Positions 23,913 through 37,236 of a stretch of 64,000 bases of DNA are shown in pieces. The stretch comes from Daphnia carinata (Eukaryota > Arthropoda > Branchiopoda > Diplostraca > Daphniidae): contig NC_081333.1 of assembly GCF_022539665.2 (NCBI RefSeq), forward strand, positions 4,092,001 through 4,156,000. Reading direction: 5' to 3'. The translations under genes and the position numbers were made by a program. The notes beneath the pieces are model-generated. The model worked only from the letters and a program-made list of their open reading frames with translations, was not told where the DNA came from and ran no database searches. Within the stretch, counting starts at the first letter, position 1. Every line of letters starts with the position of its first letter.

Positions 23913-24483
23913 TGAACATTCAGGTCTGGTAGGAAGTGGTAATGTTACTACACGGTAGGCAATTAAGGTCAACGTAAAAGAGGTATCCTTCCTTTTATGA
24001 AGGTCGACTTTAGCTCGTCATATTGTTCAGTAAAGACAGTCTTAGTAGCTTTTTGCTTGCTCTGAAAATGAAATAAACGACCTTGCAATAAAATTAATTT
24101 TTTTTATGTACTGAGGCCGAATAATTTTGATCCAGGAATCTGCTAGTCTTTGCGTGATTCATAACCGGGACAAGGATGTTTTCATGGTTGTTTTTTTCGT
24201 GGTTGTTGTTTGCAGAGTCACGGTGACAACTCTAGCAAATCTAATAGTGTTTGAAATGTAGAGCCTTATAATCTGTTGTTATCGGTCACAAGACTAAACT
24301 ATAGTGATTATTCGGCAGTTGCTATGGTCGTGTTGATAACGAAAAGCTCGAGAAAGCTCTTCACACGTGGAACTGGTATATTCAGGTCGACCCAAACACA
24401 GGTGAGAAAAAAAAACAAAAAGTGAAAACTCAAACTATTCTTTACTTAATCATGTTTTATAGCCAATTTCAACGTAGTAAACA

Positions 24484-25392
24484 ATGACCAACAAACAGGT
24501 AAAATGCACAAAACAGCTATCTTCTATTTAACGATGTCAAAACTTGTTTTTCAAATCTATAGCAAAGCTATGATTACTTTGTAACCGTCGTTTTCCAAAC
24601 TGCCTTAGTACCTGATGGTCGATCTCACCGGTAAGCCAATTTCATTGTCATATAGTTAAATATTCAGCAAATGCTAATTTGTTTTAGGAAGGAAATCGTC
24701 GAAGTGAATGCAGTGGCGGTCCACTCGCTCAATGTGGATCGCCAAAAAGCTTTTGCTGGATGTTGCCATCCGGAAGTAAGGGAGACATTCAACTTTTTTA
24801 AATGTTCCTTGCTTATTCTATAGCCTTACTTTTTCGGGTGGGCGAAAGCTTGCTGATTGTACATTTGGCGATACGTTGCGAAAGTTCGCGCAATGGTTGA
24901 ATCAGCTGAACGGCCCCTTCATCTTAGTAACAGATAATTACAACGCTTTGGCTTTGGATTTCAGAAATCAATGTTTGGTAAATTCGGTTTATCGTTCATG
25001 CACCTTCATTATCTTGATGATCTTGTATCGTATGCAAATTATGCTTTAGAGATCGGGATACGACATGCCACCATTCGCAACGACATGGTTGAACGTGACC
25101 GAATTTTGGAGACGACGTTATGGAAACCGTGAAGTAAGTGCAATATATTTTTGTTGAAGTAGGAGTTGATGGATTGCCAAGTAAATATGTTTGAATATAG
25201 CAAGTGACGGTCGATCAATTACTGGAACACTTTGGCAAGAATCGTGTATTGGACAAGGGCAAACGTACGTCTCAATGCAACGCTCGAAGTCTAGCCATTG
25301 TTACAGCCGATATCGTTAGAATTCACCGAGCATTTTCGTTCAAAGCAAACGAAGGTTGCAATGAAATTTCCATCGTGTTAGACGTTATTTGA
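24484..25392 (+). CDS. ERI1-like DEDD exonuclease-fold protein lacking catalytic acids
   Basis: Six coding exons: 24484-24498, 24563-24630, 24688-24775, 24849-24977, 25050-25133 and 25201-25392, about 191 residues. A non-coding 5' exon probably ends at 24401. The start ATG (MTNKQQSYDYF) lies at the end of exon 2. ERI1/3'hExo-type landmarks are recognisable: KEIVEVNAVAV, WLNQLNGPFILVTDN, RSGYDMPPFATTWLNVTEFW, YGNRE, LLEHFG and ARSLAIVTADIVR. However, the first catalytic motif DFEAT reads VVFQT, and the C-terminal HSGxDDxxN block reads SQCNARSLA, so the metal-binding Asp/Glu residues are missing. The acceptor before 24849 is uncertain, because an alternative at 24824 breaks the frame. Likely a pseudoenzyme, perhaps an RNA-binding scaffold. 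Confidence 0.6.
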
Positions 25393-25729
25393 AATCCGGA
25401 ATTTCACCACAAGATTCTTTGTTGTTTATGTCATTTGTTGTACAAATGTAATGTTTCAGGTAACATGAAAACCCCGATGTCTACATTGTTGTTTATAAAA
25501 TTTCATTTGACGTCACGATCTAAGATTGCCGTGCGATGAAAACAAATCCATAAAGCTCCATGAGATATCGGCCTTTATGACCGGTACTGTATCAGCAATG
25601 TTGACTCTACTCTGCCAGGTTAAATGAGGCTGCATGCAATGAACTCGAGTTTATAATACATATCACGCTCAACCTGCCAAGAACCCCGTTCATTTCTTGT
25701 TCTTTTTTTTCCCTTTTTTCCATTTGAAA
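25393..25729. other. Spacer between ERI1-like and PY-motif genes
   Basis: Contains a pyrimidine-rich stretch (25698-25720) just before the next ATG. No separate gene is seen. Confidence 0.3.
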
Positions 25730-26065
25730 ATGGCTTTTCAAAGTTTACTTATAGAAACGCTTGGATCACTAGTTGTTTGCATAATTCTCGTTTCTTTTTT
25801 CCGACATCTATACAGTAAAATATACGCAAAATGTCTAGGGAAGTCGCCATCTATGACTGATGGTGATGCTTCCAGTAATGTCAATCCCTCAAACCCACCA
25901 CAACAGATCAGAGATCTTCCTCCTCCACCCTCGTATGATGAAGTCTTATCTAGTGAGATATTTGTCATAAATATTGACGAAAAACATGATCCTCCAACCT
26001 GGTACGTCAATGAGCACCTTCCCACTTATGACGAGGCTATTGTGATGAGCTCTTCTTCATCGTAA
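25730..26065 (+). CDS. Single-pass membrane protein with PPxY/LPxY motifs, Commissureless-like
   Basis: An intronless 111-residue frame. One TM helix lies near the N-terminus (LLIETLGSLVVCIILVSFF), followed by a cytosolic tail. The tail contains PPPPSYDEV (a PPxY motif) and LPTYDEAIV (an LPxY motif). Such paired PY motifs bind WW domains of Nedd4-family ubiquitin ligases, and LPxYDEA is the kind of motif that in Drosophila Commissureless drives sorting of Robo to endosomes. NDFIP-type adaptors have three TM helices and do not fit. Orthology to Commissureless is a suggestion from size and layout only. The start at 25730 is preferred over upstream in-frame codons because the membrane segment follows closely. 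Confidence 0.65.
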   Translation: MAFQSLLIETLGSLVVCIILVSFFRHLYSKIYAKCLGKSPSMTDGDASSNVNPSNPPQQIRDLPPPPSYDEVLSSEIFVINIDEKHDPPTWYVNEHLPTYDEAIVMSSSSS

Positions 26066-26853
26066 AGGTAAGTCTTATTTCTTAAAAATCCCTTCAACAA
26101 ATTAGTATCTTAATTATTGTGTTATTACGTGTTTAGTCCGTGAATTTTGATTGACTGCTAGACCAAAAAAGGAATCGTCATGAAGTGTGTTAATATCCTC
26201 GCTATCTCGCCAAAATGTTTTTGCTAACGAACCACAAGATCCTCAATCTTTCTCAGCGTGCTGAAGTCGCCGATCTTGTAAATTGATCCTGTATAATGTG
26301 TGTTGGTCTGTTCCGCTCCCATGTAATCCAAGTAAATTTTTGTCCATGTATCCTATTTATCAGCGTGATCTTTGATAAAGCAATACACTTTAAGCGCCTG
26401 TGGTTTTTTTCTTGTTTTTTCATGACTTAAAGTATTATAAAGCTTATCGCACGATTAGCGTATATAAACTAGTATTCACAAGTGAAAAACTAAAGTTGAA
26501 TGTGTTTTGTGAATAAATAGAGGAATAACAACTTCTGTTAAAGCGACAAGCGAAAAAGGAAGCGGTATCGTTGAATCAAACTGGTTCAGCGCGGAGTTAA
26601 ATATCGATTGGCTTTGTTTTCCCTTCTTCTATCGATTTCATTGCTCAATACTCCGGGCCTTATCCACAGACCCGGACTTGGAACGTGTGTTGAAAACCTT
26701 GAGTGACTCATTCTTCATAAGAAGTGTGTACTGACGTGCGAACTTTCTTTATTAAGCTTCCGGATTGTTTATTTCTCGGCCCAGTGCTTTCGTACCAACA
26801 GTGGAGTTCGTTTGTCGTTTGATCTAGAAAACTGTTCACTACCAACAGAAACC
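26066..26853. other. Upstream region of syntenin
   Basis: No coding frame is seen. It should hold the 3' UTR of the PY-motif gene and the promoter and 5' UTR of syntenin. Confidence 0.35.
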
Positions 26854-28207
26854 ATGTCGCTGTACCCGTCCCTCGAGGATATGGAGGCTGATAAAATGAT
26901 TAAAGTAATTTCAGTTATCCCTTCTTGATAGTTGAGGAGGCGTTTCTTTTTTGCCAACTCATTGTTCTGTTGTAAAAAGAAAACATGGATGATGCATTTC
27001 AATAGGAATAAGTGGAGTTGGCTGAATGTTGAGACCTCAGTATTCCTGAACTGTTGTTGTCCAAATTTTACATAAACATAATTGTTTTCTGTTTTTCAGG
27101 CCCAAATCCAGGAATGCCGTAAGGCTGTACCGGCCCCATCCTATGGTGTCCACCCCCCTCAGAGCATTGGAATACAGTATGAAAATTCTATTCTGTATCC
27201 TTCACTTAATGATTTCATGGGCATGGAAATCACTCCAGAAATGCTTGCTGCCAATCAAGTGGCTCTGTTTCCATCTCAAACAGTAACTTCTTTAATCCAT
27301 TCAATACTGTTTTGCTCATTAATTCCCTGTATTACAACCAGAACACAACAGTAGCTATCTCGAGCCATTCTGCACCTTCAGCCCCTTCGTTTGGAATGGT
27401 AGCCCCTCTATCAGGCCAGAGTATGGGACTAGCCCGTGGCCAAGTGACTCATGGAATTAGAGAATTAGTTCTGTGCAAAGGAAGTGATGGTAAAATAGGA
27501 GTTCGCTGTCAGGTACAGACAAAAAATGTGATTTTTAAAATATAAATCATCTCATACTAGAATTCAAATTTCAGGCTATTTCAAAGGGAATTTTTGTAAG
27601 CTTGGTACAATCTGGATCTCCTGCTGCTCTAGCTGGTTTGCGTTTCGGCGATCAAATTCTCCAGATCAATGGAGAAAACGTTGCAGGATATTCCATGGAT
27701 AAAGTCCACAATATCTTTAAAAAAGCGGGAGTAAACAGTATTCGCGTCGCTGTCCGAGACAGGTATACTACTTTAATATGTCTGTTTTCATATGCGCTAA
27801 AGTTCAAAAAAATTTTCAGGCCTTTCGAAAGGAGTATCACCTTACACAAAGATAGCTTTAGCCACGTAGGCTTTACGTTCAAGGAAGGATGCATCACTAG
27901 CTTGGTGAAGGAATCTTCTGCCGCTCGCAATGGCTTATTGACCGATCACAATCTACTCGAGATCAATGGCCAGAATGTTGTTGGACTAAAAGATAAGGAA
28001 ATTAGTCGTATCATGGATGGTGCTGGAACGTGCGTTACTTTAACAGTCATGCCCAAGTTCCTCTATGAACACATGATTAAGAAGTATGTTCTGTTATTAC
28101 TTTCAATCATTCTTACTTTAAAAATTAAATTATAATTTGGATTGTTTTATAGCATGTCTAGCAATTTGCTGAAAAAATCGATGGATCATTCCGTACCGGA
28201 CCTATAG
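26854..28207 (+). CDS. SDCBP: Syntenin (two-PDZ adaptor)
   Basis: Six exons: 26854-26904, 27100-27282, 27342-27512, 27575-27762, 27820-28083 and 28153-28207, about 303 residues. The N-terminal region carries LYPSLED and, further on, LYPSLND, which match the ALIX-binding LYPxL motifs of syntenin. Two tandem PDZ domains follow: PDZ1 from [17 protein letters not shown] through [16 protein letters not shown], and PDZ2 from [18 protein letters not shown] through [17 protein letters not shown] short C-terminal tail ends VPDL. Syntenin binds syndecan cytosolic tails and PIP2, links them to ALIX/ESCRT, and supports exosome formation and endosomal recycling. Domain order and length match the family well. 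Confidence 0.92.
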
Positions 28208-28563
28208 TGAACGGCGTTTTATCGGAAGTAACGTAGATCAAGTCATTTTGTTTTCTTGCCCAACGATGGTGCATGCAGGGTCGACCAATGAGCCAATCAG
28301 TCGCCCCACACGTTCTATATATTAACACAGTTTCGTGATCCTCCCTCAATTGAATTTAGTTTTCCTTTTTTTCCTTCGTTTTTGACGATGTGATTCGATC
28401 AAGATTTGTTTACATTCGCTGGTTCTGGTCTCAAAAAAAAACTTTTCTTTCTCGTTTGCCATAAAATGAATAAGTTGGGCGCTATATAATCGACGTTGCT
28501 ATATTAATCACAATACATTCTTTCAAAATCTCACAACTTTGCCTTATAACAATAATACTTTCT
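28208..28563. other. Convergent 3' flanks
   Basis: Between syntenin (+) and the ankyrin gene (-). AT-rich UTR-like sequence without coding character. Confidence 0.35.
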
Positions 28564-31097
28564 TTACACTAGAATGGGCGAGGACGAACTGGAAGCTTCA
28601 CGAGAGTCGGCGGCACTAAGTAAATCAACTATTTCCCAGAAATGCAATTTCTCAGCCAACGTTTTCGGACTTAGTAATGATCGAGAAGTGGCTAGATAAG
28701 CATCTGCACCGGCTTTCAACAGGATTCGAATAATTGGCATATCTCTCCTTAATACAGCGGCGTAAAGGGGACTGTCTCCATTCTGTGGAAAAATGCACGA
28801 TCACTCATCGGAAAATTCTGGCCGTTTTCGATTGAATAACAAACCTGGCACAGTTCCAGCGAGGGATTTGCTTGTAACAATTCTCTAACAGCGTCCACGT
28901 GTCCTTTTTGGCAAGCTTTCAACAGCGGCGATACCCCGTCCTACGTGAAAGCAACGAAGGGTATTGACTGTCAACAACGAAGACGGATTGGCGAATCTTT
29001 TACGTTTCTAACGATGTTTGGATTGGCCCCGGCGCTTAATAAAAGACGAACCACATAATCGAAGCCCATTTGTGCAGACATGTAAAGAGCAGTAGCTCCA
29101 TCCAAGCGTCGAATATTGATCATCTCTTCAGCCATCAGAGCGGAGCTGTCCTTTGCTGAATCAGCAATGGCGAGGATAAGAGAAACAACTTTCGCGTGTC
29201 CGTTTTGAGCTGCCAGAAACAGACAAGTAGCTCCATCCTGCAAATTAGAATGAAACGGAAATAAGTCCTATTGCTTTGAGAGTTGAACCAATAAATTGAC
29301 CACAAACTTAACAAGAAGGCAATGGGAAAAAACAACAAGAAGCCCCGCTGTTTTCTTTTTATCGCCACAAATTGCGGTAGCTGACGTCACGGAGCATTTG
29401 GCGTTAAACACGCAAGGCCAATACGCCTTACGCGGAACGGCACAGTAGTCTTTTATTTGTTCCGCAAACTTTCAAAAAGGAAACGATTGCTGGTTTTGTG
29501 ACACTCCTCACTTGGCATGGAACTACGGTTGATTTTAAAGTGTGTTCGTACAAAGCACGAAACAAGAAAGAGAGCCCGTGAATGGTGTGCGTATTTCTCT
29601 CAAACAATCAACATGTCATGACGTAAGCTACCCTCGAGGGGAGTATATGGGTACAATCAACACCATTGATTCTATTGTCACCTCCTTCTCATTCATACTT
29701 GTACGAACCATTTAAGAGTATGATGAAATTTGCCGATCACGCAACATATATAGAGGCCTTACACTTCCTGTTAATTGTATTAGCATTACCTTCATTTGGT
29801 AGTGGATGTCGGCTCCGCTATTTATCAACTCTAGGCAAATTTCGGCATGACCTTGTTGGGCGGCAATCATTAACGCTGTTCCCCCGTCCTGGTGTTAGTC
29901 ATCAGATAACAGCTTTTCAAGATACGGATATCACAGTGATTGCTGCTTTTTTTAAAACTCATATTTACCTTGCATCGACCATTAACTTGAGCTCCCGCAC
30001 GGATGAGTAAGTTGACGATATCGTTGAAACCACCTTGGGCGGCCAAGAATAACGATCCCGCTCCAGTCTGCTGGAAATCACGAGGGGAAAAAAAGACTGG
30101 GATTATAGAGAACATCATAAACGAATGTTGCGGTGTCAATGTACATACCTTTCGGCACAAAGTAGGGTCAGCACCCTGTTTGATCAGTTCTCGGCAGCAT
30201 TCGAAATGCCCGCCGGCAGAGGCCATCATCAACGGAGTTGTTCCTTCCTAAAATGCCACACACAAAAAACGAGAGTAAGAAAAAAAAGAAAATCACATAG
30301 TCAAGGTCTAATGCTGAATAACAAACAACCCTGTGATGAGAGCTGGGAATTTTTCTCGCCCAAAAAAAAAGGAGCAAACAAACGTCATAAAATGATGTGG
30401 GTGTCGGCAGCCAATCGGAAAAATGCGTATTCAGCTTTGAGCACAACTATACAACGTTTAGTTAGGTCAAATAAAAGAGCGGGCGGAAGTCAAAAATTTG
30501 TAATCTAACCGTATCGATAATATCTAGAATGTTGTTCACAACTCTTAGCAATCTTATTGATTAGAGATAGCAAACTTTCTTTTGCTAAACAAAATGGCTT
30601 CTAAATTATACATTTCAGCGGTGTCATTCGGTACCGATTACCTATGCAAAAGCATGTTTCCGGCCTAAATTGTACGTATCCGTTCCCCATTAATGAGGTT
30701 GTATGGCTTTCGTGGTGGCCGTGTGGGATACTTCAAACAGTAAACATTTGAGAGAACAGAGGGTTCAAGTACGGTAGTTATTAATAGAAATATCGCAAAG
30801 GATACACTAACCGGGATTCCAAGACAAGAACTGTTACATTCCGATAGCGGTTGGGCAGTGTACACAGCATCTCGGTTTTTATTTTTACCTTGTCGCGCGA
30901 GTCGGTGTGAACTTTTCCGGATTCAAGCAAGTGTCGCAGGTCCATAACATTTCCTTGTCGAGCAGCCGAATGCAAGCGGACGTCACTTAACGATTCCTTC
31001 TAAATCAACAATTAAAAACAAAAGATATTGGAAATAAATAGGTAAATAGAGCACAGCACATGGTTTGGCAGACACATTTACTCACTTTGTAAGACAT
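28564..31097 (-). CDS. ANKRD29: ANKRD29-like ankyrin-repeat protein
   Basis: Eight exons: 31097-31086 (MSYK), 30999-30889, 30247-30149, 30070-29969, 29888-29790, 29237-29004, 28940-28845 and 28782-28564, about 323 residues. Nearly every exon encodes one ankyrin repeat starting at phase 0: GTTPLMMASAGGHFECCREL, GAGSLFLAAQGGFNDIVNLL, GGTALMIAAQQGHAEICLEL, GATCLFLAAQNGHAKVVSLI, GATALYMSAQMGFDYVVRLL, GVSPLLKACQKGHVDAVREL and GDSPLYAAVLRRDMPIIRIL. Repeat number, the exon-per-repeat structure and the MSYKKE start agree with ANKRD29. The longer fifth repeat carries an insertion (DSAKDSSALMAEEMINIRR). A protein-interaction scaffold; no enzymatic residues are expected. Confidence 0.85.
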
Positions 31098-31558
31098 GCT
31101 GGGAAGAGAGCGTGAAACACACCAGCGTCTCATGCGGCTCGCCTCTGATCTCTCTTTGAAACTAGAAAAGTCTGAGGCACATTCCTAAAGTTTTGCGGGA
31201 GTGGACTCGGTTTCTGTTTCGGTTAACGACGCCATCTGTCTACTGTTTGCCCAACATAGCGCGATCAAGGTTTCGTTTTACCTTTCTTTTATTCTTTTTG
31301 AAAACACTAACTTGGGAAATACAACCACCCACTTGGACTTGGAACAGAATACATAGATGTAGTTTAAAGAGATGTATGATGAATCAAAGAAAACCCAAAC
31401 CACGATAGGAAGAACAGTGCACTTTGCTGCTCAATAAAGGCTTTTTTCTGCTCGTTTAGCTTTGAAATGTTAAAAAGGAACATCTACAAGAAACAAACAA
31501 ATCCAAAACCAAGAAATTCAAATTCAAGTTATTGGAAATCAGATACGTTTGAAATGAA
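31098..31558. other. Spacer between ankyrin gene and UMP-CMP kinase
   Basis: Holds the 5' flank of the ankyrin gene and the 3' UTR of the kinase, both on the - strand. No coding frame supported. Confidence 0.35.
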
Positions 31559-33102
<1,544 letters not shown>

Positions 33103-35925
33103 ATGAGTGCAGAAACGGTTAAGGTGATAGTTCGGTGCAGACCCATGAACGAAAAAGAAACATCCGAAAATTATGAAGGGTATTAAATAATTAAAAGAAT
33201 GCATTTTATCAATTTTTAACATGTTTATCTTAAAGAATTGTAAATGTGCTACCAAAACGGGGTGCTATTGAAATCCTAACACCTACAAAACCACAGACCT
33301 CAAGGGAATTTACTTTTGATTGTGTGTATGATTCAACGTAAGTGCCTATTTATTCAAGTGGTTGTTTTTATTTTACAGAATTTGAGTTTTGATGTTTTCT
33401 TTTTTTTTTTTTAGTTCAAATCAAAAAGATCTCTATGATGAGTCCTTCAAGCCTCTGGTTGATTCAGTGCTTCAGGGTTATAATGGGACAATCTTTGCTT
33501 ATGGCCAAACAGGAACAGGTAAAACGTACACCATGGAAGGTGTTGCAAAGGATCCTGATAAGCAAGGTGTTATTCCACGCTCATTTGAGCATATATTTAA
33601 TCATATTGCTCAGTCTCATGACCGACAGTACTTGGTCAGAGCATCTTATCTGGAAATTTATAAGGAACAAATCAGGTCTATATTTTCACTTTACTTTCTG
33701 TGGAAAACCTAAAATAAATCTATTGCGTGAATAGAGATTTGGTATCGAAAGATCCAAAAAAACGGCTTGAACTAAAGGAAAATTCTGATACCGGAGTATT
33801 TGTCAAGGACCTTTCGTCCTTTGTTTGCAAAAGCGTGGTTGAAATCGAACACGTAATGAATGTTGGCAACGTTAACCGCTCGACTGGGTAAAATATTTAC
33901 TTAGAAAATTTTAATATGGCTCTCGCAATTAAATTTTTATTTAATAGTGCTACTAATATGAACGAGCATAGCAGCCGGTCTCATGCTATATTCATGATAA
34001 CAGTTGAGTCCTGTGACGTTGGGCAAAATGAAGAAAATCACATCGTGGTTGGAAAGTTAAATCTTGTCGATTTGGCTGGCAGCGAGCGACAGACGAAAAC
34101 AGGGGCATCTGGTAAATTATTAATAAAACCATGCTTGAAAAATAATAAAATTTTTCTTTCTGTTTTTCTCCATAATGAAGGTGACAGACTGAAAGAAGCA
34201 AGTAAAATAAATTTATCGCTCTCAGCCTTGGGCAACGTAATTTCCGCTCTTGTCGATGGTAAAAATGGTCACATCCCTTATCGAGATTCTAAGTTGACGC
34301 GTCTTCTACAAGGTAAAGTCTGTAACATTTTTTCAAATATGAACACCATTTCTTAAGCCAATCAATACTTTTTCTCTAGACTCCTTGGGTGGCAATTCGC
34401 GGACAGTGATGGTGGCCAACATTGGCCCAGCTTCATATAATTATGAAGAAACTTTAACGACGCTTCGTTACGCTAATCGAGCCAAGCATATCCGTAATAA
34501 ACCTCAAATCAACGAAGATCCCAAAGACGCTCTTCTTCGCAGCTTTCAACAAGAGATAGCACGTCTAAAGGCCTCCTTAATTAATAAAAAAACTAAGCCA
34601 AAAAGGAAGGGTGAGGGTGGATTACACGATGTATCGAAATCTTGTGACGACTGGGCTGATGATACGGAAGCTGAATTGGAACAAGAAAGGAAGGATATTC
34701 TCAATAACAGTAGCCTCATTGCCGAAGAGAGGGATCAACTTCTTAAGGTATCATCGTTTTAAATTGTAATTACAAATGGCATTATTTGATTGAGTACAAT
34801 TTTGCTTCCTAGACATTGCAGAACAAACAAGAAGAGCTCCACAAGAAACGCGAGAATCAAGAAAAACTCGCTTCTAGAATCGAAGCTCTCGAGAGCAAAC
34901 TACTAACTGGTCATATTGGTGCTACGTCAGAGAATGTGACAATCGAAGATGTAACGAAGAAGCAACAGCAAACGCTGGAAGCTCACCGTCAAGAGATTAT
35001 CGAACGCGAGGTAATTAAATCAATACAGCATTTTGAACGGTGTACTGACTAGTATTTGCAGCGCCAAGAACGAGAGATACGCCAGAAGCTGGAAAGCCAA
35101 GATGAGGAGGTAATCGATTTCAAGGAGAACTTCAGTTCGCTTCAACAGGAGATCGATTATAAGACAAGAAAATTGCGCAAAATGTACGCTCGCTGGCAGA
35201 GCGTCCGTCAGGAAATGACCGATCTCAGCGATGAGTTTGGCCGGCAGCGGCGCGAGCTGGAAGAAACGCAGGAAGTGCTGATGAAGGAGCTAAGGCTCAA
35301 GCAGCTAATCGTCAGCCACTTCGTTCCTCCCGATTTCCGGCGCCAGATCACGTCGCGTTTGCGTTACGAGGAGGATGAAGAGAAATGGTCATTGAGTCCA
35401 GCAACGGAGATGCCTTTGCTGCCCAGAGGATGTGCCTCCAAGTTCGAACTAAGACCGACATCGGATTTCGAAAAACTGGCCCGTTCAGCAGAAGAATCCT
35501 CCTCGTTCGGTCGATTCAAAGTAACGACAATTTTGTTGTTTCTGAAATGTTTCAAAGATAACAAATTTTAATGTGTATAGTGCGAGAACATTTTCCTGCT
35601 GAGCCTGGATATTCCCCAGAGGACCACCAAGGAATACGAAGGCCCGGAGATCTCTCCGACATTGCAGGCGGCTCTGACGGAGGCGCTACAGTCTCAAAGT
35701 CACCCGATGGAAGTCCAGTCGTCCAAATACAAGCCGGTTGACATCCATTCGTTCTTGAAATCGGCTTGCCGCCGCAAGATGCAACTAATCCAGCGTCCGA
35801 GATCGCGCAATTCGGCCAAGTATAACAATTCGCCATCGCACAAGCGTCACCCCCAAGGCCATGCGCCGGATGGAACCATAACAGCCGCACCGTATCCCAA
35901 ATCACGAGGTCTTGTACCAAAGTAG
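33103..35925 (+). CDS. KIF3B: Kinesin-II motor subunit, KIF3B/Klp68D type
   Basis: Ten exons: 33103-33179, 33236-33337, 33415-33675, 33735-33887, 33948-34111, 34181-34312, 34380-34747, 34813-35010, 35062-35520 and 35581-35925. The N-terminal motor domain shows [11 protein letters not shown], the P-loop [15 protein letters not shown], switch [12 protein letters not shown], switch [11 protein letters not shown] and [34 protein letters not shown] and [21 protein letters not shown] lead into the neck. A coiled-coil stalk rich in E, K, Q and R follows, then a basic tail ending SRGLVPK, which fits the KIF3B branch. Kinesin-II pairs this chain with a KIF3A-type chain and KAP for anterograde intraflagellar transport and axonal cargo movement. 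KIF3C-like identity is less likely. Confidence 0.9.
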
Positions 35926-37236
35926 AGAACCCGATCGCTATCCACTTCTTGGGTAAGTCGCCACTTCAACATTCACCCTATTTATCCAAGTGCTTACGAA
36001 ATATCCAATGCTTTATTTAGTCCACACCCTACCAAGACGATGGCCTCGTCCTTTACCAGGTAGTTTGTTGCGTAAGTTGGATTTGGAGAGTACGCGAAAG
36101 CGTTCTCTGCTCATCCGTTGCAATCCCCAACGTCACATCAACGCTCTGACCTTCCTGGATTTGGTTTATCTCGTCTGCCTTTGTCACATCGCCTACTGCA
36201 TCTATCGAGCGGTCGTCGATCTTTTGTCATTTTGAGAAGTCTTTTTTTTTTCTTTTTCTTTATGGACATTTTTTTTTACGATGACGATCTCCTCATTGCA
36301 GTTGTCACATGCTAGTCGATCGGCAGCTGTTTCCTCCCCCCCAATCTCAGTTTTTAACATCACCCTCCTTGGTTCCATTCGGCGTTAAACTCGCAATCCT
36401 TTTACGTTGTTTTTGATGATTTGGTTAGATTTTTTTTATTCGTTAACACAGTTATTGATGTTGTGAGTAGTTTGTATTATCTTATGTTAATTGGTTTTAA
36501 AATAGATGGATAACACCGGAGATTCGTCGCGCGTGCAATCGCTTTGCATTTACAACTGTCGGGCGTTCCACTGAAACCGGAAAAAGAGGGGAAATTGAGA
36601 CATAGCACTTGACAAAACGATCAGTTCGTAGCCTTCGGTTTCGTGCGTGTTTGCGCCATAGTGGGTGAAATTGGGGCCATTTGGTAATCGATAAATGTGC
36701 GGTGGTTGCATTCAGTTGTTTCTATGGTAGCAAATAGATGCACACCAACTACCAATCAAGAAACTAGACAATCGTATAATTGTCCTAAACCTTAAAACAT
36801 GCAGTTTTATTTCTAGGAATAACCTAAACTAGACTACTAGCACGTGACTATCGATTTGTAAACCAACTGACACGCACACAAATAACAACTTAGATCTACC
36901 GTAAAATGCTTTGATGTGTATTGCACCAAAGGGAAAGAAGGGAAAACAATACTAAGTTGTAATTAGTTGTCTTTCTCTAACTACAGGTTGTACTAGAGTT
37001 TAAAGGGATAGCACAGAGTGATTTTATCTATTCCTTGGAGATGCATCTGAAATTATCGACACACGAGACTTTTTGGACTTTGTAACCGTAATTTTTTTCG
37101 ATTATCACGGCTCTGAACGCAAAGCAGTCTAGAAATTCAGAAGAGAGATAACAACTGAAAGCCAAACAGCAGTGGAAGTTTGCTTTGTGTAGGGTATTTA
37201 GAAAAAATTGGATACCTGGCCTCCTTAGAAACTGAA
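35926..37236. other. Kinesin-II 3' UTR and spacer
   Basis: 1.3 kb without a supported gene. A GT-AG pair (35953 donor, 36020 acceptor) could splice the kinesin 3' UTR, and a hydrophobic frame at 36136-36235 looks like chance. Pyrimidine- and poly-T-rich tracts lie at 36240-36280. Confidence 0.4.

Noticed and set aside
36118-36235. Hydrophobic frame after the kinesin-II stop
   Set aside because: The kinesin ends with the family-typical GLVPK terminus. The frame lies in its 3' UTR and lacks a start context or splice partner.
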